A stretch of 64,000 nucleotides of DNA from Cannabis sativa (lineage: Eukaryota > Streptophyta > Magnoliopsida > Rosales > Cannabaceae), in NCBI RefSeq assembly GCF_029168945.1, contig NC_083602.1, forward strand, positions 79,752,600-79,816,599. The letters are read 5' to 3'. The stretch's first letter is position 1; the number at the start of each line of letters is the position of its first letter. The notes below the pieces were generated by a model, which was given only the letters and a program-made list of their open reading frames with translations, had not been told where the DNA came from and made no database searches. This document shows, one piece after another, positions 36,618-49,600 of this stretch. Both the position numbers and the translations under genes were made by a program.

Positions 36618-38088
36618 TGTTAGAACTTATTTTACTAGGATCTAGATTTACTAAAATATATCTTGATTATAATCTATAATCTAGCATCCTAAATATGAAT
36701 TTTCTAAAATAATGAAATAAATACATAAGAGATTAAGAAATCCTTACATTGATGGCAACGGAAGATAATGACTCTTTCCATTTAGATCTCTAGCCCTTGA
36801 TTCTTGTCTGTAGCAGAGCATTATCAAGATTTGAACTTGGATCTTCTCCTCCGTCGATTTGGTTAGACACAGTCTTCCTCACTATGATAGGTATTACTTT
36901 GACATGTGTGGGCATACTCTCAAACACTTTAGGCTTCAAAAATATGAGGAACAAGAAGAGGGAGTTCGAAAATAAAAGCTCTTTATATTTTCTAATTGTT
37001 TGACAAAGGAGTCTAATAATCAATTAAGAAAATAAGAGCCATCTTATTCTATTTATAAGGTGACTTCTAGGGCTAGGTTTAGAATTAAATGAAATAAAAA
37101 AGATAAAATTGATGGCTTTATTGAACCCTTATGGCCGAACCCTATATGGGCCTATTTGGTTTCAATTTTACCATTTTAGTTAACTTATCTTTCTTTTCAC
37201 AAACGATATCTTTTAATTCTAACTCTACAAATGTCAATTCTGTCAATTATATAATTATAATTAATTATCAAATAAAGTTACTATTTAATTTATATATTAA
37301 TTAGACCTTACAAAGTCTCTTAATTAATAAATAAACCTTAAATCCTCTTTTCTTCTCGAATAAGCCATTGCTTAGTGAAAAAATCACAAACAAGACATAG
37401 TCTTATTTAGAATTCTAATTGATTAATTCAAACCAATTAATTGAGACTACAAAACAATATCATCTCAGTTAGTGTGGGGACCATGGCCCTATATAACCAA
37501 GCTCTCAATAAGTAGATCCGAAATTTATCAAGTAAATTTCCTAACTTATTAATTCAATCTAACTCCACTATAGATTCGAAATTGCACTCCTGATCACATA
37601 GAACACTCTATATGCCAAAAATAGATGCACTTTGAATTACTCTTTATTTCAATCTAAATAATCAAAGATCCTCTATGGATGATCTACATCGAGTAGCGAC
37701 AAATTTACCGTTCTATCCTTCAATGTATTTTATTCTTAAAACACTTAGCTACGAGTAAATTATATTTTAGTAAACTAATATAATTACTGAAATGAGCGCT
37801 CAATCATTTATCGCGTTAAGCCAAGTTCGAAGAAATCATCGTTTCACTTTTAATAGTTATAGAAGTTATAGATTCCGTATCTATAGTCAACGCGTCCACT
37901 TAATTGTACTATCATGTTCTCAAGATATAAGTATTCAACTTTAACAAACAAGTCAAAAAACATGAATGATACATTTATTCCAGAACCTAACAATCTCAGG
38001 GTTAAAATCTATTGACCTAAGATCAACGAAGTGATATTAACTTAGAAATATAAAACAATAAGTTTATGATATCTTACCTAATGTCAAT

Positions 38089-38093
38089 ATTGG
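38089..38093. repeat. Target-site duplication ATTGG, left copy
   Basis: ATTGG recurs at 40369-40373 on the other side of the solo LTR. Confidence 0.93.
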
Positions 38094-40368
38094 TGTAACG
38101 CCCTAAATGATTAGGCACGTTACCCAAAATACTTATGAAACCCTAATCCCCTAAATGGGATTACTAATCAAAATAGCGCAGAATTTAAACTTTTATAATA
38201 AATAGAATGAAAATAAAACTTGTAATAATTTAAACTTTACAACAGTTGGGATCCCAAAAATATTTACAAACTTTATTACAAGTCTCTTTCTGTTAGCCGG
38301 CCTAAGCGGCAAAATAGAGTTTCAAAAATTCAACACTGGTAGACCCTTAACCCGCTTGGTCTGATATGACCCGGACATGTACATTCTTTGCCCAGCTCCT
38401 AAACTCATGGCTGATCAACTACTGCCTTACCCTTTCCTGAACAGTAGAGCACCCGTGAGCCAAGCCCAACAAGACAGTATAAATCACAACAATAATAATA
38501 AGCTCATCATGCTATTTAAAATAGTATGTCATTCACTTATGTCTGTGTGACATAGACTTGCATCTTGCATTCACATGCCCATTTATGTCTACGTGGCGTA
38601 GACCTATGTGTTGAGCTCACACATCTGTTTATATCTACGTGGCATAGACCTACGTGTTGCTCTCACATGTCTAAATACATTAAGGCCTTAGAATTGGTTC
38701 ATCTCGGTTATGGTTACCGAGTCCAACCTGATTATGCCTTAAGCACATAATCCTTGAATCTCATTACATATAACATGGCATGGCATTTTCACACATATAT
38801 CACTAGGGTAATAACCCTAGGCTATTAGACCGTTCCTATTAGGGTAATAACCCTAATCCCGGTTATTAAACAATCATACATATCACTTTCAATATAAGCG
38901 CCACTGCGCATACTCTACATGCTAACCACTGCCTTACCTATTATCCCGCAATATCAGAGATTCTGAATCCCCCAGTGCTCTTGATCAGGTGTCGGTAATC
39001 CTAGTCACACAATTCGGGAGTTCACAAATAGGGTTAACCCCTGATTTCACATTCATAAAATATTCACATGGCATTTAAAATTCAAATATTCAGATAGAGC
39101 TCGAAAAGAGCTTTCCAACGGTATATAGAACTCCCAAATCAAAGTCTGAATTACAAAGTAATGGCTATTTGAAGTTTGCAAAAGGATCTGCCCAGAAAGA
39201 AATGGGCGCGCCGCGGCATGCTAAAACCAAGCAATAAACCACGAATTTCAGCCCTTAAATCACATCCAAACAACCAAATTCATAACCAAAACTCTCAAAT
39301 CATAAAATAGGTTTTTAATCATCATACAGAGAGTTTAAAACACATACTTCATGCATAAAATTCACAATTAAACTTAAAAATCAGATTGCACTAACAACCT
39401 AAAAATCAAGCTTAGCTTAGAAACTTCAAGATCTTAAACAAGAGCTTCAACTCCAACAAATCAAACAATTTCCAGTAGCAAAAACCCCATAAGAACACAT
39501 GATTCCAAGCTAGAAAACACCCTATAGTCTTACTCCATGCTCAACAAACATGAATGATGCAATTTCTAACTCAATTCACCAAATTCCACATCAAAACCAT
39601 GAACATGCAACATTAAGAACAAAACAACTTAAAACATGCTTTTCATAAATAATTTCAGCAAGGAATCCAAAGTTAAAAACTGTAAAAACTACCTCAAATC
39701 CTTGCACACTCAAGCCTCAAGCTTCCAAAACAATTTTCTCAACAATCAAGCTTCAATACCACTAGTTTCTCTCAAATTCAAGTTGAAAAACTAAGAGAGG
39801 GTTTTGAGAGAGAGAGAGGGGTCGGGTGAGAGAGAGAAGCAACCACAAATTTCATTTACTTTCCGCAAAAATCAATTTTTGTCAAACATAGTAATTAAAG
39901 GTCAAAAGACCGAAATGCCCTTAGGGCCAATGCACACTTATTCACCCACACAAGGGTATTTATGACATTTCATATACATTTAATTCCAACTAAATTTCAG
40001 ATTATTAAATATCAAATAAAATGCCAATTTATTCAATCCAATTGCATTTCGGGCCCAAACCCAGTTCGGCTTGAAATACCCGGTTGTGACTATACCGCAC
40101 CAACCTGTCAAAACACACCTGAAAAGACAACACATGCATACTATATAATAATATAGTTCTATTAAGCACGTAATTAAATTAATTTCATCAATTTACCCTT
40201 CTCGGGTCATAATTACTAAAATACCCCTGGCTCACCAACAGGGCCTTAACATATTATAAATCAATTAAATTCACATATATTGAACTATACAATAATATAA
40301 TCCCTCACTTATTCATAATTATCTAATTAGGGTTTTGCTAATCAATTTCTTAATTCTAGGGTGTTACA
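38094..40368 (-). mobile_element. Chromovirus-like solo LTR (2275 bp)
   Basis: The ends are TGTAACGCCC and GGGTGTTACA with a perfect ATTGG duplication. There is no coding sequence. The minus orientation follows from comparison with 57654-59956: GGGATCCC flanked by TTTGTAAATATTT-type sequence occurs in both, near the left end here and near the right end there. The ends, the length of about 2.3 kb and the internal layout suggest a Tekay/Del-type chromovirus LTR; that assignment is from memory of such LTRs and not proven. Confidence 0.8.
38535..38665. repeat. Tandem repeat inside the solo LTR
   Basis: Three diverged units of about 60 bp each contain GTCTACGTGGCGTAGAC or a variant (a near-palindrome), followed by CTATGTGTTG and CTCACA. 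A coding-looking stretch at 38565-38750 is explained by these repeats. Confidence 0.7.
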
Positions 40369-40373
40369 ATTGG
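40369..40373. repeat. Target-site duplication ATTGG, right copy
   Basis: It matches 38089-38093. Confidence 0.93.
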
Positions 40374-40745
40374 TCCAGTCTGATGTATACTTCGTACATC
40401 CGATACTAGCATACTTTGCCAATATCCTAGAAAGAACATACCAGATATCAATGTGTAAGTAAACTTTATCGCTGATTATTACGTCAATGTAAATCCAGTG
40501 CACTGATAAATCCCTGGACTACACTTTGAAACATATAATTATGATTATTTTCTACTGTGTAGACAGCTCTATAATCATGAATAACTATATGTTCTTGATT
40601 TGATAAAATTTATACATTAAGCATATAATTATGAAAGTAATCATGTGAACCATGAAACATAAAATGATTTTTGATCTTTTATTAATTAGTAAATTTGATT
40701 ATATTGCATTGAGTTTTATTTAGGGCTTAAAATCCTAAAAATAAA

Positions 40746-42350
40746 ATCTAAAAAGTAAGGACTAACAACTTGCTTCATACTCGAAAGTATTTTCGAGATG
40801 AGATAGGTGATTTATGCTGTTACTTTGCCTATGGACCCGGTGGCCAACAATATGAGTACTTCCCTTGGGTACATGGAGAAGAGTTGAATTTGAGCAATCA
40901 ATTTAATGCTGTTACTATAATAATGTTCTGAATGATCGCTCTTGCAGTGCATCATCCCAACCTGGCTTCATTCTAGAAAAATCACTAATGTTGCGTTCAC
41001 GACCCCATGGTCAGGAGAAAACAACCAGACACAAGTTGATGGGAGTTTAAGATCGACTTGGAAGATCGGGAGACCTACGTGACACCCTAACCAGAAGACA
41101 GTTGCTGGAAGCGGGAGCTTCTAGAATTGACTCAGGCAATAGAATTTCTGACTAGAATACAAACAACAACGCATGGTGTCAACATGATAGATTTCCACAA
41201 TGTAGCGACCTTGGTAAAAGGAATCACAACACCAAATTTGTTAGAATTTGAATTGGATAGAGAGCGATGCTCATCGCTCTTAGACCGAATGGAAGCTCTG
41301 TCGATCCCTCCTAAGTTCAAATATACTTCCTGACATTAGTACATTGGGAAACAAGACCTATTGTCTCACATTCATTACTTCAAAGTGCATACCAATCTAG
41401 AAGGAGTAAGGGACGACGTTCGGTGCAAAATTTTCCCTGCCACACTAACCGGTTTATCTCAGCGATGGTATCTTAAACTTCCCCCTAGATCTATCAATTC
41501 ATGGGAAGAGCTTTGGATTCTTTTGGTAATAAATTTGCTCCTTCTCGACAGTGCCAAATTGTACCCAATGATTTGGTAAATGTGAAATAGCTAGAAGATG
41601 AATCCCTCAAGGACTACATTCAATGGTTCTTAGACCATCTCCAATGGGAGATGTAAAAATTGTGTTATATTTGGCACAAAAAGTAATTTTGTAGTTGGTT
41701 TACATCAAATTTTAGGATTGTGCTCCAATGCACAATTGTAAAATTTTGATGTAAAATTTAATATCTAATTAATGTTGTTATTAAAAGAATAAAACTAATA
41801 ACTTTATTATCAATTTTATTATTATTTTAATATGTAAGATAATAAAAAAATAATATAAATGCTTCAGAATTTAATGCTATAGTTAATTATACTAATAAAA
41901 TAATACAAATGGCATAAACGTAAAAAAAAATAGTGCACTTATTGTTGTGTAAATTTTATATCATAGTATATGTTGTGCCAAATTGGACACAAAATTTTCT
42001 ATGTGCTAAATTTACATCACTTTTTTGGCACACCATTGGAGCACACTTTTTTCTAAATTAGCTATATTTTAGTTTAATACCACTTATTTGCATCTCCATT
42101 TGAGATGCTCTTAGAGGCAACTGCTAAGACAAAAATAATTAGCGAGGATGTAAGGGTAATGGCCCTTGCAGCCTGGCTCAAAAAGATGAGTCCTTTGTGG
42201 TTCGACTTTCATCTCAAGTTAGTCTACACTATAAATGACTTTTTGGATAGAGTAGATGACTTTATCAAACTTGAAGAAGATGTCACTCGAGCCAAGGGCT
42301 CAAAATCTAAAAAGAAGAAATTGCCACACTTGATACTGATCCTAAGATGA
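40746..42350 (+). pseudogene. gag: Tat-type Gypsy gag, central part, split by a MITE
   Basis: From 41100 the plus strand encodes the retrotransposon gag (capsid) domain: LELTQAIEFL, HIHYFKVHTNLEGVRDDV (the family's DP-x-x-HI-x-x-F region), FPATLTGLSQRWYLKLPP and INSWEELW, then after a shift DESLKDYIQWFL. A 478-bp MITE interrupts here. The reading resumes at 42111 with EATAKTKIISEDVRVMALA, FLDRVDDFIKLEEDV and a lysine run. Several stops and shifts (41330, 41580) show it is dead. No protease or RT follows before the Copia sequence at about 42490. Positions 40746-41090 are probably further gag/leader sequence without a clear motif. Confidence 0.78.
41630..42113. mobile_element. Harbinger-like MITE (478 bp) with TTA duplication
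   Basis: The element itself is 41633-42110. The left end is GACCATCTCCAATGGGAGAT. The right end read backwards is GAGCATCTCAAATGGAGATG, so the ends form imperfect terminal inverted repeats of about 20 bp. TTA flanks both sides (41630-41632, 42111-42113). The interior is AT-rich without coding sequence. A 3-bp TTA target and GAGCATCTCCAATGG-type ends are typical of PIF/Harbinger MITEs of plants. Confidence 0.87.
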
Positions 42351-42491
42351 CGATCAATTGTCAAAGAGTTTTATCATAGAATAACTTAAAAAATATTTTA
42401 TGTGTTTTACTTGTATGCACTCATGCATCACGTTTACAATTATTCCAAAATAATATTTATTATGTTATACCAATGCCCTTAAAAATGTTTA

Positions 42492-43052
42492 AGACATATA
42501 CGACTCTTGGATTCAATCTAACAAGAAGGCTAAATGCTTCATGCTTCTTACAATAAACGATGTTCTGTGTAAGACACATGAACAAATAGAAAATGCATCT
42601 CAAATAATGAATTCTCTACAGGCCATGTTTGAGCAGCATTCTAATCAAACAAGACATGATGTTACTCATAGTTACATGAATTATAAGATGAAGAAGGTTG
42701 TCCCTGTTAGAACTTATGTATTACACATGATTGAGCTTATGTATGAAGAAGGGATACACGAGGCTATCATTGATGAAAAGACTCAATTGAGTATGATTCT
42801 TGAGTTACTATCTCCTTGCTTCAAAGCTTTCACCACGAACTATGTAATGAACAAGCTAGAGTTCAACATGACTCAATTATTGACCGAGTTGATCATGTTT
42901 AAGAACCTTAACAAGGATAAGTCCAAGAAAGGTGAATCAAATATTGTTGAAGTAAAATCCAGCTCTCCTTCTTCTTCAGACAAGAAAAGGAAATGGAACA
43001 GTAAGGATAACAACAGTGGCAAGCCTAAACCGAAAGGCAAGAAGGCACCTAA
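42492..43052 (+). pseudogene. gag: Copia-type gag fragment (UBN2-like), truncated at both ends
   Basis: The plus strand encodes the middle and C-terminal part of Copia gag: KAKCFMLLTINDVL, then MNSLQAMFEQHSNQTRHDV, EKTQLSMILELLSPCFKAF, YVMNKLEFNMTQLLTEL and a lysine/serine-rich linker (KKRKWNSK). It ends before the zinc knuckle, where an LTR of the LARD family begins. The N-terminal domain is also missing; 42351-42491 show nothing recognisable. The frame is clean for about 185 codons, better preserved than the neighbours. It is related to but clearly distinct from the gag at 773-1638 (both keep the YVMNK motif). Confidence 0.8.
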
Positions 43053-44598
43053 CGTTAAGATTTTATACCCTAAATAAAATCCATTTTAATATATAATCTT
43101 ATATGCTATCAATGAAAGATTAGAAATTATATAAGTTTACATGTTATTTTCATGTTTATGGATTAATATATAATTTGTGATAAATCCTGAACATGTAATT
43201 ATTCATGATTACAGTGATGTCATCACAGTGAAAATTAATTATGATTATATACTTCAATGTTTCAGTTCCATGATTTATCAGTAAACTGTATTTATATGGA
43301 CATGATAATCAGTGATAAAGTATACCTACACTCGGATAAGTGGTATGACCTTTCCAGGGTATTAGTAAAGTATTCTAGTATTGGATACATCAGACTAGAC
43401 TGATATTGAACTTGTATAAGATATCATAAACTTACCGTTATATCTTTCTTAGTCAATATCACTTAGTTGATCTTAGATCAATAGATCTTAATATTGAGAT
43501 GGTTAGGTTCTAGCTTAACTATATTATTTGTGTTCTTTGACTTGTTCATTAAAGCTTACCAAATGGATTGGCTCAATACTTGGGCACATGATAGTACAAT
43601 TGAGTAGGACTGCTAATCATAGATACATAATCTATAACTTCTATAATGACCTAGAAGTGAAATGATGATTTCCTTTGAACTTGGCTTAACAGAGATAAAT
43701 GGAAGAGCTTTTATTTCAGTGATTATATTAGTTTACTAAAATATTATTTATAGAAAGCTAAGTGTTTTAAGGATAAAATATATTGAGGGGTAGAACAGTA
43801 AATTTATCCCTACTAGATGTAAATCATCTATAGAGGATCTTTAATTATTTGGATTGAAATAATGTATAATTAATAACATATATTTGCAACATATAGAGTG
43901 TTCTATGTTATCAGGAGTGCAATTTTGAATATATAGTGGAGTCAGGAGTCATTAATAACTTAGGAGATTAACTTGGTAAATTTTGGATGTACTTATTGGG
44001 AGATTGATTTTATATGCCCATGGCCCTCGCACTAGTTGAGATAATATTGACTTGTAGACTAAGTTAATTGGTTTTAGTTAACCAATTAGAATTCTAAATT
44101 AGACTATGTCTTATTTATGAATTTTTACTTAGGAAGAGCTTAATTGAGAAGAAAGAGAGGATTTAGGGTTAATATGTTAATCAAGAGACTTTGTAAGGTC
44201 TAATTGATAAATAAGTTAAATGGCAATTTTATTTGATAATTAATTATAATTATTAAATAAATAAATTTTAGATTTATAGGATTAGAGTTAAAATATGGCA
44301 TTTGTGAAAGAAAAGTTGTTAAATAAATGGTAAAATTAAAATCTGTGGGGCCCACATATATGGCCGACCACTTAAGTGTTTAATATAGCTATTATTTTAT
44401 CTTTTCTAATACCATATAATTTAAATCCTTACCCTAGAAGAAACTTTTTAAATAGATAATGATAGGCTCATAGTTTCATAGCCTATATCAGCCTAGTTTG
44501 TCAAAAAATTAAGAAAAATAAAGAGCCTCTCTTAGATTTCGAATACCTCTCTCTTTCTTCTTCAAATTTTTATGTCCTATAGTGAGTTAAGTACTTAC
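43053..44598 (+). repeat. Old Copia-family 5' LTR, left fragment
   Basis: It starts CGTTAAGATTTTATACCCTA, matching the family start TGTTGGGTTTTATGCCCTA with decay, and reads in the plus sense. A Tat element interrupts at 44599 and the LTR resumes at 53621. The combined length is about 1837 bp. It is much more diverged than the LARD LTRs. Confidence 0.8.
44594..44598. repeat. Target-site duplication of the Tat element, left copy (CTTAC)
   Basis: The right flank at 53616-53620 is CTTGC, one mismatch. Confidence 0.75.
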
Positions 44599-45385
44599 TG
44601 TTAATGGAAATTTTCGTTAACCAGATTTGAGCCTAAATGGTGATAAACTGGCACAGAAAAATAAAAATAGTAAAGAAAAAAGTATGAACACAAAGGTTTT
44701 TTTACGTGGTTTTGCAGTTAAAATTCTACATAGTCAACGAGTCAATCTTATTAGATTTTTAATAAAGTTCTAGGGTCTTTTCTCTTATGAATTTTTTCGT
44801 CCCTTTTTCAGTGTGACTTGCCTCTATTTATAATTACATAATCATGCAGTTAATTACATAGTTGATTGATATCTTACAACCATTATCCCCTAAAATCGTG
44901 GGCTTTGATTACATACCACGTAAAATAAATGCGGTTAATATTTGAATATCACATAGCTATGATAGGACCGCTTTTACCGACTCAAGATAATCGTGGATTA
45001 AACACATTGTAAATCATATCGTTCTGGGACGTCTCGCTAGAAACATAACAACAATAACTCGGGCAGTGAGCTAGAGCTGTTCCCACATCTTTCCGAGGTT
45101 GATAATGTAAATCTTGTCGCTTCTGCTCATGCATAACGAGGTTGATTCCTTGCCTTGCACATCCAATGTCGTATGGTTTCTTGTTAATGCACGAGGCAAC
45201 AATTTGTATATCTTTATCTTGCGTAAGAGCTTATAGTTAGCAAGTTGTAAATATACTCTTTCAATTCTGCATTTTATGAGTTATTCCATTTTCAAATGTA
45301 CTTACCGTTACATTCATTAATTCATATCCTTCCTAATTTGACACGTGTCCTCCTTTGACATGATGGCCGAATTTCAGGTATAACA
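44599..45385 (-). repeat. Tat element 3' LTR
   Basis: This LTR is 787 bp, TGTTAATGGAAATTTTCGTT to GGTATAACA. The minus-strand TATA box is TATAAATAGAGG near 44830. The 5' LTR is about 76 bp shorter owing to indels. Confidence 0.9.
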
Positions 45386-45412
45386 ATTGCCCCTTAAAAA
45401 GTTCTTTTTAAT
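45386..45412 (-). other. Polypurine tract and adjoining hairpin of the Tat element
   Basis: The complement of 45386-45396 reads TAAGGGGCAAT directly before the LTR. Next to it the palindrome TTAAAAAGTTCTTTTTAA (45395-45412) can form a hairpin. The Tat LTR at 56489 has a different hairpin in the same place. Confidence 0.7.
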
Positions 45413-46627
45413 AAGAAGTTATTTTTAAATGACCATTGAAGATACATTTGTCATAATTCCCTTCCTCAAGATCACGCATGTCCCTGAGTTTAATGGCTCC
45501 AGGTTTCGAGCTAATGAAGTCTCGAATTCCACCAAAGAACCCAAATGGCTCAAGACCAAAGCTTACACGAGGAAATCTTCGAGCCCGACAATCACTGGTG
45601 TTGATAAATTTCTCGAGGTTAGGAATGAGGTCTCGACCGCAGCGAAAGAGGTCTCTGCTGCAAGAAATAGGATCTTCTGCTGCGAGGAATGAAGGTCTCT
45701 GATGCAGAGAATGAGGTCTATGCAGCGAGGGTTGTAGAGGGACATCCTACCGAGTCAGTACACCGGGTCGAGTTTTTTTTTTTGTTTAAAGCTGGTCCTT
45801 CTCGAGCCTTCCTGTCCCCTATAATGAACCTTGTATTCTTTGTTTAGGAAAATGGCCTAATGGTTTACCCCTAGTGGCATTTTTGTAAAGATATGTTTGT
45901 AAAGTTAACTGACCAACTTAGCTTTTTTCTTATCTTAAATGCCTTGTACTTTTACATTTGAACTTAATATATTTGTGCTTGCTTGCATTTTCATTTACAA
46001 TGTAATTAACTATATTTTGATTAGATATAAAGTACTCTTGGTCTTTCCATTGCTCGTGATTTTCCTATTTTAATAGTTAGTAATCTTCTACGTGCACCGA
46101 CAGTTTATTAATTATACCTCGCAATAACAGTTATAATCTGTCTTAGGCAAACTTGAATATACTTTTAATGATCTTATCACTTTGTAAATTTTTGATTGCT
46201 TACATGAATAGTTATATTATCTATCCATACACTAGGTTTAAGTACTTTTATCAAGACACCTTGATGTCTCATTTAATACTTTCCTATATTGTACGAGCCA
46301 TTAATATTCAGCTTTGTACGCGAGTTATGAGTTATATCTCATTTATAACTTTCGATTTTCCTTTCTCGTCAGATAGGTTTAAATCAAAAAGTTATGATTG
46401 TTTGATTCCTTTCTCGTCAGAAAGGTTTGATCAAAAAATTTTAATTTTTTTTTAAAGTTGTGGGTTTGCATTAGATCATGTATTTCCAGATGAATTTAGG
46501 TTAATCGTACATAAAGGCCCCTTAAGTAATTTTAAAGTGTAAGACTTTGTAATTACTTAAATAAAAGAAATGATTCGCTTTATTCATAACTGAAGTTTAA
46601 AATATTACATCAGCAATGTGAGTTATA
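45413..46627 (-). other. Tat element 3' untranslated region
   Basis: About 1.2 kb lies between the end of pol and the hairpin. At 45620-45735 on the plus strand, diverged units of about 27 bp built on GAGGTCTCGACCGCAGCGAA recur four times. Open stretches on the plus strand (45429-45692, 46153-46455) show no recognisable motif. I do not call a gene, although Tat elements can carry extra antisense ORFs here. Confidence 0.55.
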
Positions 46628-49600
46628 TCATTAATTTACTGGTAGTAGGGTCGTAAATGTTCCACGTTCCAGTAGTTTTTTATTAGCGAGCCATTTAGCC
46701 GAGCCAATTTGTAAACCTCGATTCCTACTACTGCTTCGATTACATATGGACCCTCCCAGTTCGGGTTGAACACTCCTGCAGACGCATCTGTCGTGTTCGC
46801 AATCACCTTAGCACCAAGTCTCCAACATTGAATAGCCTTTTCTTGAATCTTTTGTTGAAGTATCTTGTAACTTGGTGTTGATACGCTGCATTAGTGACTT
46901 GCGACTCAGTTCGTTTTTCATCAAGCAAATCCAAGGATAATTTTAGGAGTTCTTGGTTTTCCTCTTGATCGTAAAACTCTCGTCTATGAGTCGATATGTT
47001 CACTTCAACAGGTAGCATTGCTTCCGAGCCGAATGCTAGCGAGAAGGGAGTATGTCCTGTTGCTGTCTTCTCGGTAGTTGTGTGAGCCCAAAGTACCTGA
47101 GGTAGTTCGTCGACCCACCTGCCTTTGGCAGCATCTAACTTCTTCTTGATAGTATCCTTCAAGGTTTTATTAACAGCTTCCACTTGTCCATTCGCCTAAG
47201 GCTTGGATATTGACGAGAAGCTCTTAATTATTTTGTTCCTTTTGCAGAACTCAGTGAACAAGTCGCCATCAAACTGGGTTCCGTTATCAGATACTATCTT
47301 CGTGGGAATTCCAAACCTACAAACAATGTTCTTCACAACAAAGTCAAGGACTTTCTTGCAGGTTATGGAGACAAGAGGCTGGACCTCAGTCCATTTAGTG
47401 AAGAAATTGACTACTACCACTGCGTACTTGGGTCCTCCTTGCCCTATGGGGAGTGCCCCAATTAGATCAATCCCCCATATAGCAAATGGGTAAGGTGAGG
47501 TCATCATCCTTAGTTCTGTTGGTGGTACGCGAGGTATATGTGAAAATCTCTTACACTTATCACACTTTTTGACAAACTCATGGGTGTCCTTAATGATTGT
47601 TGGCCAGTAATATCCTTGTCTAATGATCTTTTTAGATAGGCTCTGCCAACCTACATGATCCCCACAAAAGCCTTCATGAATTTCTCTGATGATCTCGTTT
47701 GCTTCTGTAGGAAGAACAAACTGAAGTAGAGGCATATAATAACCTCTTTTGTATAGTTTGCCTTCAATTATTGTGTATCGAGGCACTGAATACAAGAGTT
47801 TTCGCGCCTCATTCTTGTCAGTTGGAAGTTTTCCATCGAGTAGATAGTTGATTATAGGAGTCATCCATGTAGGTGAACTATATATCATCTCTACGTCTTC
47901 CTTTTCCTATATACTTGGCTCGCCTAGCCTCTCCATTGGAACCAATTTTAACTAATCCAAGTCGTTCTGGGAGGCCAGTTTTACTAAGGCATCAACGTTA
48001 GAGTTTTGTTCTCTTGGAATTTTCTCGATTTTAAAGTTGTCGAATCTTTCCAAGTTCTTCTGAACCTTCTCTAGATACTTAGCCATTTTCAGGCCCTTAG
48101 CATGGTATTCCCCGAGAACCAGATTTACAATTAGTTTTGAGTCATTATGACATATGAGATTCTTAACCTTCAACGCCTCGACTATCCTCAAGCCAGCGAT
48201 CAAGGCTTCATACTCAGCCTCATTGTCTGACGCGTTGAATTCAAATCTAAAAGTATAATGAACTTAAAGCCTTCTGGTGAAATTAATATTACCTCTGCAC
48301 CCGAACCCTGCTCGTTGGATGCACCATCCACATATAACTTCCAAGTGTCCGCGTCTCGGTGAATAGGCAGATTTTCTTCTAGAGTTATCCTTCTATTAAG
48401 AAGTCTACCAAAGCTTGGCCCTTGATGGATGTTCGAGGTTGATAAGTTATGTCAAACTGCCCTTGTTCAATTGACCATTTTATCAATCTTCTAGAACCTT
48501 CTGGTTTTGATAAAACTTGTCTCAGGGGTTGATCAGTTAACACTTTTATTAGGTCTGCCTAGAAGTAAGGCCGTAACTTGCGAGAGGCGTGGATAAGGCA
48601 TAAAGGAAGTTTTTCAAGACGAGGGTACCTCGTCTTTGCCCCAGTAACCTTTTACTGACATAGTAAACAGGTTGTTGGTGCTTTCCCTCTTCTCGTACTA
48701 TAGCCACACTAATCGCGTCTTCTGAGATAGCTAGATAGAGAAGTAACATTTCTCCAGTTATTGGTTTCGCCAAAACTGGAGGTGTCGCCAATTGCCTTTT
48801 AATATTCTTGAAAGGCCACCTCACACTCTTCTGTCCACTTCAATTTCTTGTAGCCTCGCTATACATTGAAGAATGGCAAACACTTATCAGTTGACTTCGA
48901 AATGAATCTATCAGGTCCAGCCATCCTTCCTGTTAGGGCTTGTACTTCCTTAGACTTTGTTGGTGATGGCATGTCTATCAAAGCCTAGACTTTTTTAGGG
49001 TTTGCTTCAATGCTCCTCGCGTTGACTATGAATCCTAAAAAGTTTCCTGAGGAAACTCTAAAGGAACATTTTTTCGGGTTTAGCTTCATATTATACTTCT
49101 TTAATATTTGGAAGCATTCCGCGAGGTCCGTGGTATGACTCCCACTTTTCACTGATTTTACTAACATATCATCGACGTAAACCTCCATGTTTTGTTCGAT
49201 CTGATTCGCGAACATGTCATTCACCAATTGTTGATATGTTTCCCCGACATTCTTCAGCCCAAACAGCATGACCTTGTAGCAAGAAAGTCCTATGTTGGTT
49301 ACAAAGCTCGTATGATCCTGATCCAGGACATACATTTTTATCTGGCTGTATCTAGAATATGCATCCATGTATGACATAAGCTCGTGCCCAGCAGTTGCAT
49401 CCACCAACTCGTCAATCCTGGGTAGTTGAAAACAATCCTTTGGGCACACCTTATTCAGATCAGAGAAGTCAATACAAATTCTCTAAGTTCCATTAGGTTT
49501 TAGGATAAGAACAGGATTGGCTATCCACGAGGGATAGAACACCTCACGTATAAAGTCATTGGCCAATAACTTATCCACTTCCTGTTTGATAGCCCCTTGC

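Larger units (their letters stand above)
36618..40740 (-). mobile_element. Copia-family solo LTR, split by a chromovirus-like solo LTR
   Basis: It begins TGTTAGAACTTATTTTACTAGG and ends AATCCTAAAA, homologous over its length to the LARD-family LTR (minus orientation). Without the inner insertion (38094-40373) it is about 1843 bp. No primer site or polypurine tract adjoins it and Tat gag sequence lies on both sides, so it is a solo LTR. The flanks ATGAG (36613-36617) and ATAAA (40741-40745) could be a decayed duplication with two G-to-A changes. Confidence 0.8.

Noticed and set aside
36618..43060. One Copia element with inverted LTRs at 36618-40740 and 43053-53911
   Set aside because: The two LTRs point in opposite directions, differ strongly and enclose Tat gag, so they are separate insertions.
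45429..45692. Antisense extra ORF in the 9-kb Tat element
   Set aside because: It is short, has no similarity to the extra ORF at 60599, and is partly made of a 27-bp repeat.
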